A stretch of 64,000 bases of DNA from NCBI GenBank assembly GCA_013397455.1, contig VYZB01000221.1:62001-126000 (forward strand), written 5' to 3'. Position 1 is the stretch's first letter; each line of letters starts with the position of its first letter. The translations under genes were made by a program, and so were the position numbers. This DNA comes from Crotophaga sulcirostris (lineage: Eukaryota > Chordata > Aves > Cuculiformes > Crotophagidae). Below, in pieces: positions 1 through 11,800 of the stretch. The notes beneath the pieces are model-generated. The model did no database searches. It saw only the letters and a program-made list of their open reading frames with translations, and was not told where the DNA came from.

Positions 1-187
1 CCTTCACCCAGCTCAGGCAAGAGGCAAGGGCTGAAATGCAAGTAAACATTGGACTTGATTGTGAAATGTCTACTGACAGGTTACAACAGGGCATTACATG
101 GCAGTTTAGCCAACCATAAATTGATGCCAGTTTTTAAACTCTAAGTTATAATAATGGAATTACTAGACAGAATTGACTATGATGGAC
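1..187 (-). other. MET intron 13, 5' part
   Basis: Only the first 187 nt of the intron are present, starting GTCCATCATAG on the minus strand. I see no repeat and no minus-strand AATAAA polyadenylation signal in it. Confidence 0.85.
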
Positions 188-344
188 CTTTAATTTGTTT
201 CTTCTTCCTTCTCCAGAGGAAAAACACCAGAAAGATCAAAATTAAAACTGATGTTGAAACAACTCCAGCAATTAGTCCAGTGAAATTCTGATCTTGCCGG
301 ATCAGCACTTTTCCGATAACTGTTGACAAAACTTCTTGCTTCCA
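188..344 (-). CDS. MET: MET exon 13: end of the stalk, transmembrane helix and first juxtamembrane residues (residues 912-963 and split 964)
   Basis: The exon is 157 nt (52 codons plus 1 nt) starting [13 protein letters not shown] after acceptor tttttc[15 protein letters not shown] leads into a hydrophobic helix at about residues 934-955 (213-278) followed by the stop-transfer run RRKKK and QIK, as in human MET. The final G would pair with exon 14, which is outside the window. The donor GTCCAT matches the consensus only at GT; read-through would add GPS and a stop. The phase-1 end after QIK agrees with the human boundary, so I keep this end in spite of the weak site. Confidence 0.94.
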
Positions 345-2360
345 CTGAAAAAACAAAGAAAAAAAATATTGCAATGTTTTCAAAAGACAAGTAAGAAGTA
401 GATTATTAGTAATAAAGTATGAGCTGATATGTTCCATATGTATTAAATCTTGATTTCATGATGCTGTACTGTGATAAGGCACTGGGAGTGGAGAAACTAT
501 TACACTGGTGTATGCAAAAGCAGGTCTACATTTTTATGATTCATTACATGCCTTCAAGAGCTCTGGTAGTGACACAGCTATGTATGTGCTACACCAAACA
601 CACAGCACACAGCACACACGCACTCTGGATCACAGGGTCCCAGTGTTACCAGATGTTAATTCAAAATGCTAAATTCATACTTTTACTCAAGTGGTGCAGG
701 GAAATGTATGGGCCTACGGATATATGGGAGGAGATGAATGTTAAAAAAGACTGGCCCAAATATGGGCCCTTCTGGCATAAATATGCTGTAACGTCAAACT
801 CTCCGTTGACAGCGTGCCTGCATTTTAGTTCCCAAGGTCACGTGAGCCTGTCCCTTGCCAGCTTCTAGCTTGTCGACAGTTTAAAGAAACAAAACAAAAC
901 AAAACAAAACAAAAAATTCCAAAAATCAACAACTAAACAAGCACCAAGCAGCTAACAGGGAAAAACTGTTTTAGGTCACACAGCACTAGCTCAGTCAGTT
1001 GGAATGCATTTGGCCATCTTTTCTCTTCCTCTTGTGGAATTCATTCCTCTGGGTACTGTAATGATGGATTTGCCCGTCAAAAGAGCAAATTTTCTTCTTC
1101 ACCGGGCAGACTGCAATTTCTGAGGCTCCTTGCCAGTAAACAAGCAGAAACCTTATTTAACCCCTTTATGTTGTGTTCTTTTCTACGTATTAAATACACG
1201 TCATGCATATCTCTTTCTCAGAGGTTAAGAAAATATCGCAAGTGGAACTGATCGAATATAGCGCCAGTCCTGGTGCATATGTAAAATATGAACAGGTACA
1301 GAATGGCACATATGCACAAATATTATATGAAATCAGGCATTTACAGGTCTGGGAAACAGATTTGCCAAAAGGAGAGCTGTATCTAATTTTATAGTTTGCC
1401 TGGTACACCCAAGAAATTTAATCTGTGCTTTTCAAAGTAAATTAATATTAAAATAAATTAATATTTACTGTATTAACAAAGCAAATTATCTATTACTATT
1501 TACTTAAATTGCGGGACCACATAGGAATGCCATTCATGGCCCAGGATCCTATTGAGATGAATGCCATAAAGACATAGAAAAAATAGATGGTCCCTTCTCC
1601 AAAGAGCTTACATACACTGTGATCCTAGTCACAGTTATATGACTGGCAAAGTTTCCACTGTTCTCAGTGAACCACAGTCCACTATCATCAAATTTCATAG
1701 TTTAAAGTTAATCCCCTTCTACTGAGATTTTCCTTTTTTTATATTTTAAAAAAATACAACGATATGAAAGACTTGCATCTTTTTCTATGAATCGGTAGGT
1801 CAAAACTGTCTACAATTTAGATTTGCAGTAGCACTCTGAATGACTAGTGAGACCACCTTTATAAAAATAATTTTAGAATTCAAATGTTTTTCCTAAGTGT
1901 CTGCATCTTACAAAAATAATGGAAATGAAATTATAAAAAACAGAAAAAACATATTTCATAAGGGGTCTGATCTACTTGACTGCAGCAGAATATTTTGCTG
2001 AAAAAAGGATCTGTGAGCTTCAAAGTATACATCCTCCAGTATAGCTTCCCATTTCTCCCCATGTATTTCTTCTTGTGTTTGGATTAATGGCTATCATTTT
2101 ATCTCAGTGCTTAGTTTAGATCCTGCTTTGTGCCAAGGCTCCAGAAAGCCTCTATACAAACAAGTAATAACAACAATGCTGATAATATTTCTTTTAAAAT
2201 AGTAGATATTATTTGAATTTCCACCCCAAACAAACAGGAATAGAGATAACTCTGTAAACACAGGCTTATGCTTAAATTTAAAATTTATAGGTTCAATAGT
2301 GGCATTGGGAATGATAATAAAAATGGCATTAATATCTCATGTATGGTTTAGCTGCCTCAC
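345..2360 (-). other. MET intron 12
   Basis: About 2.0 kb of AT-rich intron. It holds an (AAAAC)n run at 887-916; I recognise nothing else. Short open frames at 458-868 and 1190-1408 show no family motif. Confidence 0.9.
887..916 (+). repeat. Simple repeat (AAAAC)n
   Basis: About five consecutive AAAAC units ending in an A run, read directly from the sequence. Confidence 0.9.
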
Positions 2361-2507
2361 CTCTATATTTAGCTCGCTGTTGGATTTCAGGAGATCACTA
2401 GGAACCGTACACAGAATTGATTCCGACTGCAGGAGGAGATTTTCGCAGCTTTTGTTTCCAACTTTTAGCACCTCTCCTTTAACAGCTTCTGAATCAATAT
2501 AATTTCC
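2361..2507 (-). CDS. MET: MET exon 12: fourth IPT/TIG domain (residues 863-911)
   Basis: The exon is 147 nt, 49 codons in phase 0, between acceptor ttttttccaAG and donor GTGAGG. It encodes [21 protein letters not shown]883[15 protein letters not shown] and NSELNIE. The stretches [22 protein letters not shown] and NSELNIE are nearly identical to human MET. It forms the membrane-proximal immunoglobulin-like domain of the stalk together with the start of exon 13. Confidence 0.97.
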
Positions 2508-2699
2508 CTTGGAAAAAAAAGAAATCAATTTCATATTACATAACCATCCTGTAAAAGTTATGGAGAAGTCCTTTTGTTACCTTGAAAAATGTTTTTAATG
2601 GAAAAACAACTGTGAAATAAAAGGCTAATGCAAATTTACACTGCCCTGTCGATATGCATGTATCAGGTTTCTTCATGTAAATGGGAGTTTGACAGACAG

Positions 2700-3165
2700 G
2701 ACAGAGAGGGTGAAAAAATTTTTCCTAATACCCAATTGAAACCTTCTCTGGCACAACTTGAGGCCATTTCCTCTTGTCCTGTCACAGATGGGAGAAGAGA
2801 TCAACACCCTACACCCCTTTCACTACCTCCTTTCAGGCAGTTGTAGAGAGCAATAAGGTCTCCCCTCAGCCTCCTTTTCTCCAGGCAGAACAATCCCAGT
2901 TCCCTCAGCAACTCCCCATAAGACTTGTGCTCCAGACCCTTTACCAGCTCCATTGCCCTTCCCTGGACATGCTCCAGCAGCAAAACGTCTTTCTTCTAGT
3001 GAGGGGTCCAAAATTGAACACACCATTCAAAGCGTGGCCTCACCAGTACCGAGTACATAATCACCTCCCTGCTCCTGTTGGCCACAGTATTTCTGATACA
3101 AGCCAGGATGCTACTGGCCTTCTGGGACACCTCGGCACAATTCAGTTGGTCCTGTTTAGATTTTG
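2700..3165 (-). repeat. CR1 LINE fragment (minus strand)
   Basis: Read on the minus strand, the segment gives broken CR1 ORF2 C-terminal sequence: [34 protein letters not shown], then [20 protein letters not shown] and [19 protein letters not shown], followed by the GAGGAAATGGCCTCAAG and ATTAGGAAAAATTT stretches of the 3' region. It is interrupted by frameshifts and stops and lacks the 3' tail. It lies in the same orientation as MET. Confidence 0.9.
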
Positions 3166-5537
3166 AATAATTTGCATAAAAAAAGGAAGCGTTATGTGAC
3201 ACTGTTTTTTATACAAATCTGGGATTATGTCATGCACAAACTAAAGGCATCTCAAACACTTTGATTTGCAGGTGGCTCTGGTAGCAGGAGTGAAGCTTTC
3301 AAAAAGAAAAAATTAATTTGAATCATACAAATGCACAAATTTGTTAAAATCACATACCACAGACCAGAGAGGAACAAACTCTGTTAAAGATGACAGCATG
3401 AAAAGTTCTACTCAGAAATGTTGCTTTGACATCTCAGACTTGGATGAAATATTATTCCTTCTGGTATTGTGATAGTAGTGTCCAAAGGCCAAGTTCAGGA
3501 TCCTTTGTGCTCAGGAATGCAATAGGATTTAAGAAGCTGCCCTACCCCGTGTACAGCCCAGTTTAAGATTAAAGAACAAGCACATTAAGCAGGAGTATAA
3601 GAGGAAAAGGGAGACTGGGAGTAACACGGAGACAGGTTATTTACATGGGCTGGATCTAGGAGTTTCTCACAAGAAGGGTGGAAGGCATCATGGCTGAAAC
3701 TGCTACAAGGCCTCCTATATTGGGAAGAAAACAAGAAACCCAATCTGAGCAGCAAAAAAAATCTTACTTTGGAATATATTTTGCGTCTGCTGCAGAATCA
3801 GACTGAGCCCTGGGAATATGTTAATAAAAATCTAGTAGAGACAGTTTAACATCTTTTGACTGTCAAAGCCATAGCTCAGGTGAGTGCTTTTCAATTGTTG
3901 GTCAAAAAAGTCCATTTTGCACTCTATCTTCTTTCTAGTTGGAGCCATTCTGTTTGGTTTTACTTAAGTAAATATTCAGTGTTTATTGCTTATTAGTATG
4001 GAGGCTTGCTGCAGATTGTGAGTCATTCATGTTCACATCTTTCCTCTGAATGATACACCTCAGAAGACTTGAATGGGGATCTTCCATCTCCAGTATCAAT
4101 ATACTACCCTGGAGACTGTGGGTGAGTGGCCTCTTTTTTTTTTTTTTACACTAAATCTTAGAATATTTTCTCCACCAAAACTGATATTTACCCAAAGGAA
4201 AAAAAAATCATACTGATGTTTCCTAAGGCAGTTTCTTAGCCAGTTATAATGAATATAGTAGGTTTTACTTATGATTACAGTTATATTATACTTAATATAT
4301 TATAGTTTCAAATAGATTTGTTATAATATCTCAATATATTGTTTCAAAACACTTTCAGTGTTTTGCTCTTCTAAGGACCATAGAATTTGCCTATCATTTT
4401 AAGAAAAAGAGGAAAAAAAAGCTGGATTAGCTTTTGCAAATCACTCTGATAGACCAACTGCCTCACAACTTTAGAGAGACGGGAATAATTTTGGTGAAAG
4501 CTTAGAAGCAGTAAAGGGCCACAAACCAAGGCATGGAAATTTTGAGATTGGTGTCAGAAGTGTTTTTGATGTTCCTAGGCAAAGCGGGTTCACTTGGGAA
4601 GAAAGAAGAGTTACTGTAGGTGCAGAGCCTCCACTTCAGCTTGTTCATAATTACCCAGGTTCCATTTCCAAGGTGTCTAGTCTATTAGACCAGACACTGA
4701 GAGAAACATAATCTTCCATGCAGTGTGGAATAAGATTGAAAACAGAGTGACGTATAAATAGACAACAAGAATTCCTTAAGATTGCCTCGTAAAGAATGTG
4801 TTGTACTGGCTTAGGAATAGAGTAGGCGATTTGGTAAGTCTTGTCCTACTCCTAGTTTTAGGGCAGATGTCCCAGAGGACAGCCAAGATCTCAGATGTGA
4901 TGTGTAACACGAAATGACTGTTGTGCTACTTATTTTGCTAGTGGAAGATTTATATCTATAAATACAACTTAGTCACCTAGCAGCCCATTCTTAGGCCTCA
5001 TCTGGAAGCATGCACAGAGACCCACACCAGCTTGGTGCATGAGCACAATTCCCAACCAAACCAGGCCTCTGGACAGACTGAGGTAAGAAGCTGCTTCTTT
5101 CCTTACTTATTTGGGGTTTTTTTCTTGGATGGTATTTTTGGTGTTTTTTAGGTAGTTTTTTTGTTTTGTTTTGGTTTTTTTTTCCACAGCTAGGATACAC
5201 TGGGATGCCAGCAGGCCAGCTTGCAGGTCTGGGTCAGTGGTTCCTGAGGGAGGCAGTGAGTAGACTCTGTCCTCTTGAGCAGACTCAGGTCTTTGTTTGT
5301 CCCTGCCAGAAAAACAGCAGAATTTCTTCTATCCTGAGAGCTTCCCTGTTGGCAGGAGATGGGAGCACTTCTGAAGTGGTGTCTTCACTATGTTGAAGCA
5401 GAGAAATGCCTCAAGCCACGCTGCCATGACCCCCTCTGACTGGTGCATGGTGGGCACTGAGAGAATTCAAAGAGCCACATACTTGGCATAGGATGACACT
5501 GATGATGTGGGACTCTGAAAGGCTCGGTAGTGTGGAA

Positions 5538-5580
5538 GACAAAAGGGCTGGCACTGATGACAAAAAGGGTTGGCATTCAT
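5538..5580 (+). repeat. Imperfect tandem pair, 21-22 bp unit
   Basis: GACAAAAGGGCTGGCACTGAT is followed immediately by GACAAAAAGGGTTGGCATTCAT, a local duplication that has since diverged by a few bases. Confidence 0.7.
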
Positions 5581-6309
5581 GACACACAGTGCCCTAACCG
5601 TATTTTAGATAGAAGACTTAATGTTTTCTTGTGTGTAACATTTTCTTACAAAAACATCTTATGGTCATCAGGGGAAACCAAACAGAACTTTTCTATTGGT
5701 ACTCATTGTCATTTGGTGAAAGCCAAATATGTCACACTTGATTAGTTTGACTGAAAAACTTGTGATAAAAGCTCCCTCCACCCCTCTGAAACTAATTAAG
5801 AAAAAGATAAAAGAACTTTGGTTGGGTAGAACAGACTGTTCACTGGAGCAAGATGCCATTTAATTTCATGCTGAGCTTGCTTAATTACTGCACAAAATAT
5901 GACCACGAGGCATGTAAACTTGTGTGTGTGTATTTTTGAATGTGGGTACAGGGCAAGGGAAAAGTGTTGCCAACATGGCTTGTAATGATCTTTTGGCTCC
6001 TGACTATAATTAATGAAAGTTGCCTCAGTGTTTTGGTACAAGCATCCCACTATACCTAATTCTATTTAGAGGAAGATGTTAAATTGGTGCTTGTTCATGC
6101 TTTGTTCTAGGGGACCAGCTTTCACTAACATTGTTCTCCAGTTTGTTGCCAGGAAATAATCAGGGCATTCGGCTTAGGCAGACATCTGCACTGGGTGCCA
6201 TGACTACAGGTGACAGCAATATTACAAAATCATGACTTTGGTCAGTTGTCAGTGGGACAGTCCTCAGTCAGCCTTTCTCATCTGAATGCCTTCTTCCCAA
6301 CAATAAACA

Positions 6310-7215
6310 GCACTAGAGACTGGCTCTGTGGATGAAGGGAGAGCAATGGACAATTATCACCTTGATTTTAGTAAGGTTTGCAACACAGTCTCCCCTCCCA
6401 TGGAAAATAAATTGGGATATGGTGAACTGGATGGATGGACCATAAAGTGGGTGAAAAACTGACTGGTCATCAGCTCAAAGGTTAGAAGTCTAACAAGTGG
6501 CATTCCTCAGTGGCTGATACTGGGACCGATACTGCTTAAAATCAACAACCTGGACAAAGGGACAGATGACCTTGCACTTTCAGATGACATCAAATTTGGG
6601 AAAACGACTCCGATATTGGAGAGCAGGGCCACTGCTCAGAGTGACTTGGCAAGCTGGAAGAGTGGGCCAGCAGGAACCTCATAAATGCAACAAAGAGGAT
6701 GCAAAGTCCTGCACATGGGGTGGAATAACCCCAGTGGCAGGATAGGCTAGGGATAGCAGGGTAGAAAGACACTCTACAGAAAGGACTTGTGGTCCTCGTG
6801 GGATACAAGGTGAAATGAGGCATCTGTGTGACACTGTAGTGATGAAGGCTCACAACACACTTCAGCAGCAGCAAAGCCAGTATGTTGAAGGTGATTGTTC
6901 TCTGCTCAGCACTTGTAAAACCACACCTGGAGAACTGTGTCAAATTTTGAACCCCACAAAACAAGACAAACTGGATGAAGTACAACAGAAGGACACCGAG
7001 CTAGGAAGGGAGCTGAAGCACAGGATGTCCAATGTAAGGCTAGTGGGGCTGGGTTTTTTAAAGCTGTAAAATCTTCATTAGTGGAGATTTTCAGAACTCA
7101 TCTAGACAAGACCATAGGCAACGTGACCTAATTTTTAACTTATTCTTGTTTTGAGCAAGGGGGTTCAGCTATGAAGACCTCCAGAGGTTCCCTGCAATCT
7201 AAGTTATTCTATGAC
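6310..7215 (+). repeat. CR1 LINE fragment with reverse-transcriptase remnant (plus strand)
   Basis: The segment encodes decayed CR1 ORF2: DEGRAMDNYHLDFSKVCNTV, equivalent to the usual YLDFSKAFDTV block, then TSGIPQWLILGPILLKINNLD, equivalent to [21 protein letters not shown], and LALSDDIKFG near the catalytic FADD position. The part after 6900 matches ENCVQFW-like sequence and then the 3' region, ending near the ATTCTATGA tail at about 7205-7215. Stops and frameshifts make it inactive. It lies opposite to MET. Confidence 0.88.
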
Positions 7216-8609
7216 TCTTCTCACATTAGTCTTTCCAATCGTTTGATATGCATGACCTGGAAAATACTGGAAAACACTGCTGTCACTGTACAGAGGCATT
7301 GAGCCATGCAGCAGCTCTATATTCCCAGCTCTCTGCTATCCCGCACACCAGAACTCTTTCTAGTGTTTTTCCATAACTGAACAGGAGACTTGCTATGCAT
7401 TGAGGAAGGGTTGACTGTATGACCAAGAGGCCCAAGGAGAAAAGCAAACAAACAAACAAAATCGGACCGATTATTCTTTGGAATTTGCCCAAAATGCTTT
7501 GTGGAGGCAGTTCAATATTTGGAGATTTTGACTAGAACCCAGTATGGCTGACAGAAGCCCTGAGGTAACCCCCTCTTATTTCTTGCAGCTAAAAAGCTGG
7601 CCTACTGGACATCTTGGAGCCAAAGACTTCAGGGCTTGAAAATTTCATGACTGTCATAGAGGAAAAGAGTTTTGGCTTACAGAGCTGCGGAGGAGCTACA
7701 TAAAGAGATGACTCTAGCCTTACGGCTGATTCTCTTCCATAAAGCATTTTTTATATATTATATTCTATATAAATTACAGATATTTTATACNTTTTATACA
7801 AATTTCATGTACACAACAACACATTTTCATAAACATTCATTATAAATTAGAAATATGTGTATATATACTGTCCTATTTGATAGTCTAACTCAGAAAAGCA
7901 CTAGATTTCAGGAAATACGACTCATAAAATGGATTTAACTTTCTCTGCAGCACTCTTGTACAGAGCAGACGGTGCCTGTGAGGGCCTTGAATTCCTAAGA
8001 GATGCTTCTCAGTGCTGTGTAGGCTATTCTCAGTGCTTCTTTAACAGGCAGTTAGCATCAACTTTGCATTTTTCATGGATCCGTAAATATTTAGGCTACA
8101 GTAGTGACTGACTCATGAATGATTTTGTTCACAGGCCAGAGTTTCTCTCAGCTCTAGAGAGCCAAAGCCACTAGGTCACTTTCTAAAGGCAACTCCCCAT
8201 CTTTCGTGAACAAGGGCAGAAAACCATATGACAGTTAGAGCCAGGACTCGTACTTAGATCACACTTTTCAGGTTCTGGGCTGCTGGCCATGTTTAATCCT
8301 GAACTGGTGACACAGATCATTGCAATTGGAAGCTGATGTAGCGTGGTCTTCTCACGAGGATGAGGAAAGCCCCTTCCTACCCAACCTGATGCCAACAACC
8401 ACCCTGCTACATCTTTGTCTTCAGCTCTGCATCTTTTAAGTTGTGACAGCTAGGGGCTCGGATGACCACAGCCCTGAACACACTGCTTTCCGCCTCTCTC
8501 TGCCCTTGCTTCCTTAGGGCTTCCTTTATGTCATCATAGCGTCTGTTTCACACTATGCTACTGATGTGCACTTGTGAATAATTGAAAAATTTATTTCAAC
8601 GTTTCTTAC

Positions 8610-8828
8610 CTTAATTTCCAGAACATTTGGGTTGCCTCTTGAGATGAACACTGGCTTTTCAAAATGCTTAAATACAGGATTATTTACATAATCAAAATCA
8701 AAGTACAAAGAGCTGACACCATCAAAAATAAAGAACACTTTGGTTACAAAGGGGGGTTGAAGATCGAAGGCTTTCAGTGAAGGAGTTGTACAGCAGATTA
8801 TCTCCGAGCTAGAGCGGTGGTTACACGC
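8610..8828 (-). CDS. MET: MET exon 11: third IPT/TIG domain end and start of the fourth (residues 790-862)
   Basis: The exon is 219 nt, 73 codons in phase 0, between acceptor cacttacAG and donor GTAAGA. It encodes [18 protein letters not shown], with the CC pair found in human MET, then [25 protein letters not shown] and NPNVLEIK. The NPVF-x-x-FEKPV and NVLEIK strings are MET-specific. It lies alone between introns of 6.1 kb and 8.7 kb, so conservation here stands out clearly from the flanking sequence. Confidence 0.97.
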
Positions 8829-11800
8829 CTGTAAGTGAGAAAGAAAGAGGTAATTGGAGTAAGTACGTGCATAGGAAGTCACTGATGAATGTAACTGTTC
8901 TTTAACAATACACATATATTGAAAAAATAAACACCAGAGGTCTTGTTCTTCTTTAACCAAAGCAAAATCCTGATCAGTGCTACACAGCGTTTATTTAGAG
9001 CTGGGAGAAAAGCATAAAAACTTCATGTCAATGGTGTTTGCACTCTTGTTGAGGAAATGTTCAAGTAAACAAGCTTCCTGGCCTGATTGTTCACAGCACT
9101 TTTAAAGTAAATATTTTGCAGATAATTAATGGAAAATGATCTCCCAAGCCAAGGACTATCGGGAGGCTATCCTGATGTACTGGCAGCCATAATTCAGCTT
9201 ACCCAGCCTATGTCAGAGTGATTGCCACATCGGCTTCTCTTCCTTTTACACTACCAAAGCAATAGCAAGGGACCAGAGGAGAAGGTAAAAATAGGGCAAA
9301 TAAATCTAACTGAATTGTGGAAAACAAAAGTAAAGCACCGTTTACCCACAGCGTAACTAAGCTGCTGGGTTTCCAGAAAGGCACTATGAATGCTGAGAGA
9401 AATTGCTTTAAAGTCAAGACCACTGTGGGATTCCGGGCCACGAAAGCTCAGCAAAGTGTATATCTGTTGAAAAATGTATGTGTAAGGTCCCAGCTGTGCA
9501 GCATTTGGTGCTTATGTATGCTGATGTCATGCAAGGCCCTCCTGGGAGTGCTGACTGCGGGATGCTGCGTCTCCCAGGACCAGTGGACATGAGATGTTTG
9601 CCACTCAATGCTGTGCAGGAGCTGCCTGACCACAGGCGTGAAGCCACAGTTGCCCCTCACTCTGCTATTATTCCATATGAGGGCCTGCTCTGGAGGTGCT
9701 TCCCAGGGGAAAGCTGCTGGTGCACCCCACACTCCAGAAGACCTGCCAGAGCATGCTTTGTACTGTGGGGATGCGATCCAGTGTGGAATGTCTGGCTAGG
9801 GTGCTCCCCTCTGTCCCATAGTGCCTTGACATAGGACTCACAAGACAGACTCAGGTCCTTCCTAAAAGGATTGCTATGTTGCAAGCCAGTGCAGAAAGAA
9901 TTTACATTCAGCTTGATCTGAAGCTGAGTTTAGGCAGTGTGCAGGGATAACATGAATCCTTGCAGATGGGATTCATCCAGCCTGCATACAGACACCTGCA
10001 TTGAAGTTAGTTGTCTAAACTCCTTTTACAGTCAACAGAGGGAAACAGGTCACCTACAATGGGATTCATCTGATCTGTTTTAGACAACAGCTTTAATTAG
10101 ATTAATGGTGCTCTAGAAGGGTCGACTTCTCTCTCGACTGTGAAGGTTTCTACATGAATAATTTGATTATAATGTCAACAGCACATCAACAAGCATTGAT
10201 GGGAGGCATGGTGGGTGCTGGGCAGCATCACGCAAACCGCAGAGCAACTTGTTTGTGATTGTATCGTGTACTCCCTTCATTGTGCCTCCCTTTCATGTTG
10301 CCTACGATGGATATGGTTGAAGGATTTCTGGCACAGAGTTGCTTGATCTCCACAGAAGTATTTCTCTTCCAACTGTATAAACCTTCTGTAAGTAGTTCCC
10401 TGTAAACTGTGCCCTGATGGTCAAGATTACACTTTTCTTATTTTTTATAAATAGAGTGGCTGACAAGTGGCCTGGTAAGAATGGGCCTTAGCTCCTAGTC
10501 ATCATAAATCTTACATTTGTTCTACAAGAAACTTCCCTGGAAAACCAACAGTGCTGTTGAATACTTTTGTGCATCTAGAGAAGGCCAAAAATTATATGTT
10601 TCTCTGGTTTGTTTTTCAAATGAAATTGGTTCTCATTATAAAATGCTGCTTGAAGGAGCTGTGAAATTGGTTTACATTTTTCTCTAATATGCGAAATTAA
10701 TGCAATGTAATTTTGCTGTTTCAAATCAGTGACACAACTGTTCAAACTATTATCAGTTATATACTCACATTAGCTTGAAAAGCGGGATTAGATTAGCTAT
10801 CTACAAATAAGCACTTTTTTTTTTATTGCCACAGCTATTCCTGTTTCTGTGTATAATATTATGAAATCTTGAATTTGCCAAGGGAAACATTTTCAAGGCT
10901 CTGAAACTGAGCACTAGAGTTTGAGAGCTCTACTACAAGAGTTACATGCCTGTGAGCTGTGAGCTCAGTACTCAGTTAAAATAACTTGGTGCAGCTCTCA
11001 GTGACGCTAACAGGACTTGCACTCGTGCAACTAACACTCCATTTAGATTCCTAGCACAAATTTAGGAATATTTGTCAATCCTCCGTAACAACAAGGTAAT
11101 CTGCAGGACACAAGACAAGGCAGCATTTTACTCTATTTGCTTACAGTATTAGACTGTTCTTCCTCTTTTGAATACCTTGTTATACACCATTTACCATATC
11201 CCAGGTTTTGTTATATCACATGGATCTAGAAATTCATTTGAATCAGTATGGTAATAATAAGATGCATCATTAGTATAATGTATGATTAAGCCATACTTTT
11301 CCATGATATATGAATATTTGTAAAGATATCTATCATGTTGTGTCAATTCTAAAAAGGGATTACTAAAATATATGTAATTATAATACCAAATATGTCCCAG
11401 TTAATCATTATATTTATTTCATTAATGTAAATTCATTAGACTTTTTATCTACTGTAGAGTAGTGATGTCCCTTAAATGAATAGCAGTGGTATTCATAACT
11501 TTGTTTGTGGCTATCTATTAGAATCAGATACTTTACTTTATCAGGCTGGTCTCTAAAGAGGAAGCTTTCAGAAAATGATAAAAATCTAATAATACTCTTT
11601 GGAAGGGATGCAATGTGACTGATTGGTAAGGTCAAGAAAAATCTTATTTGCAATGCCCTTATTGGTACATGATTTGACATGACATTTTTACCTTGAAATT
11701 GGTTTTAGCAATTGAAGAATATGATGGTTTAGTTTTCAAGAAATATTGGATTGAGGATCTATAAGAAAAAAACTCTAATTCAATCACTTGCCTTCTCAAT

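Larger units (their letters stand above)
2508..8609 (-). other. MET intron 11
   Basis: About 6.1 kb. It contains an inverted CR1 fragment (about 2700-3165), a plus-strand CR1 fragment (about 6310-7215), an imperfect 21-22-bp tandem pair at 5538-5580, T runs near 4133-4147 and an AT-rich low-complexity patch with the single ambiguous base at 7791. Nothing else is recognised. Confidence 0.9.

Noticed and set aside
458..868. 136-codon plus-strand open frame in intron 12
   Set aside because: No family motif, unusual composition for a protein, and it begins at an arbitrary ATG in intron sequence.
6590..6985. 131-codon minus-strand open frame
   Set aside because: It is the antisense shadow of the CR1 fragment at 6310-7215.
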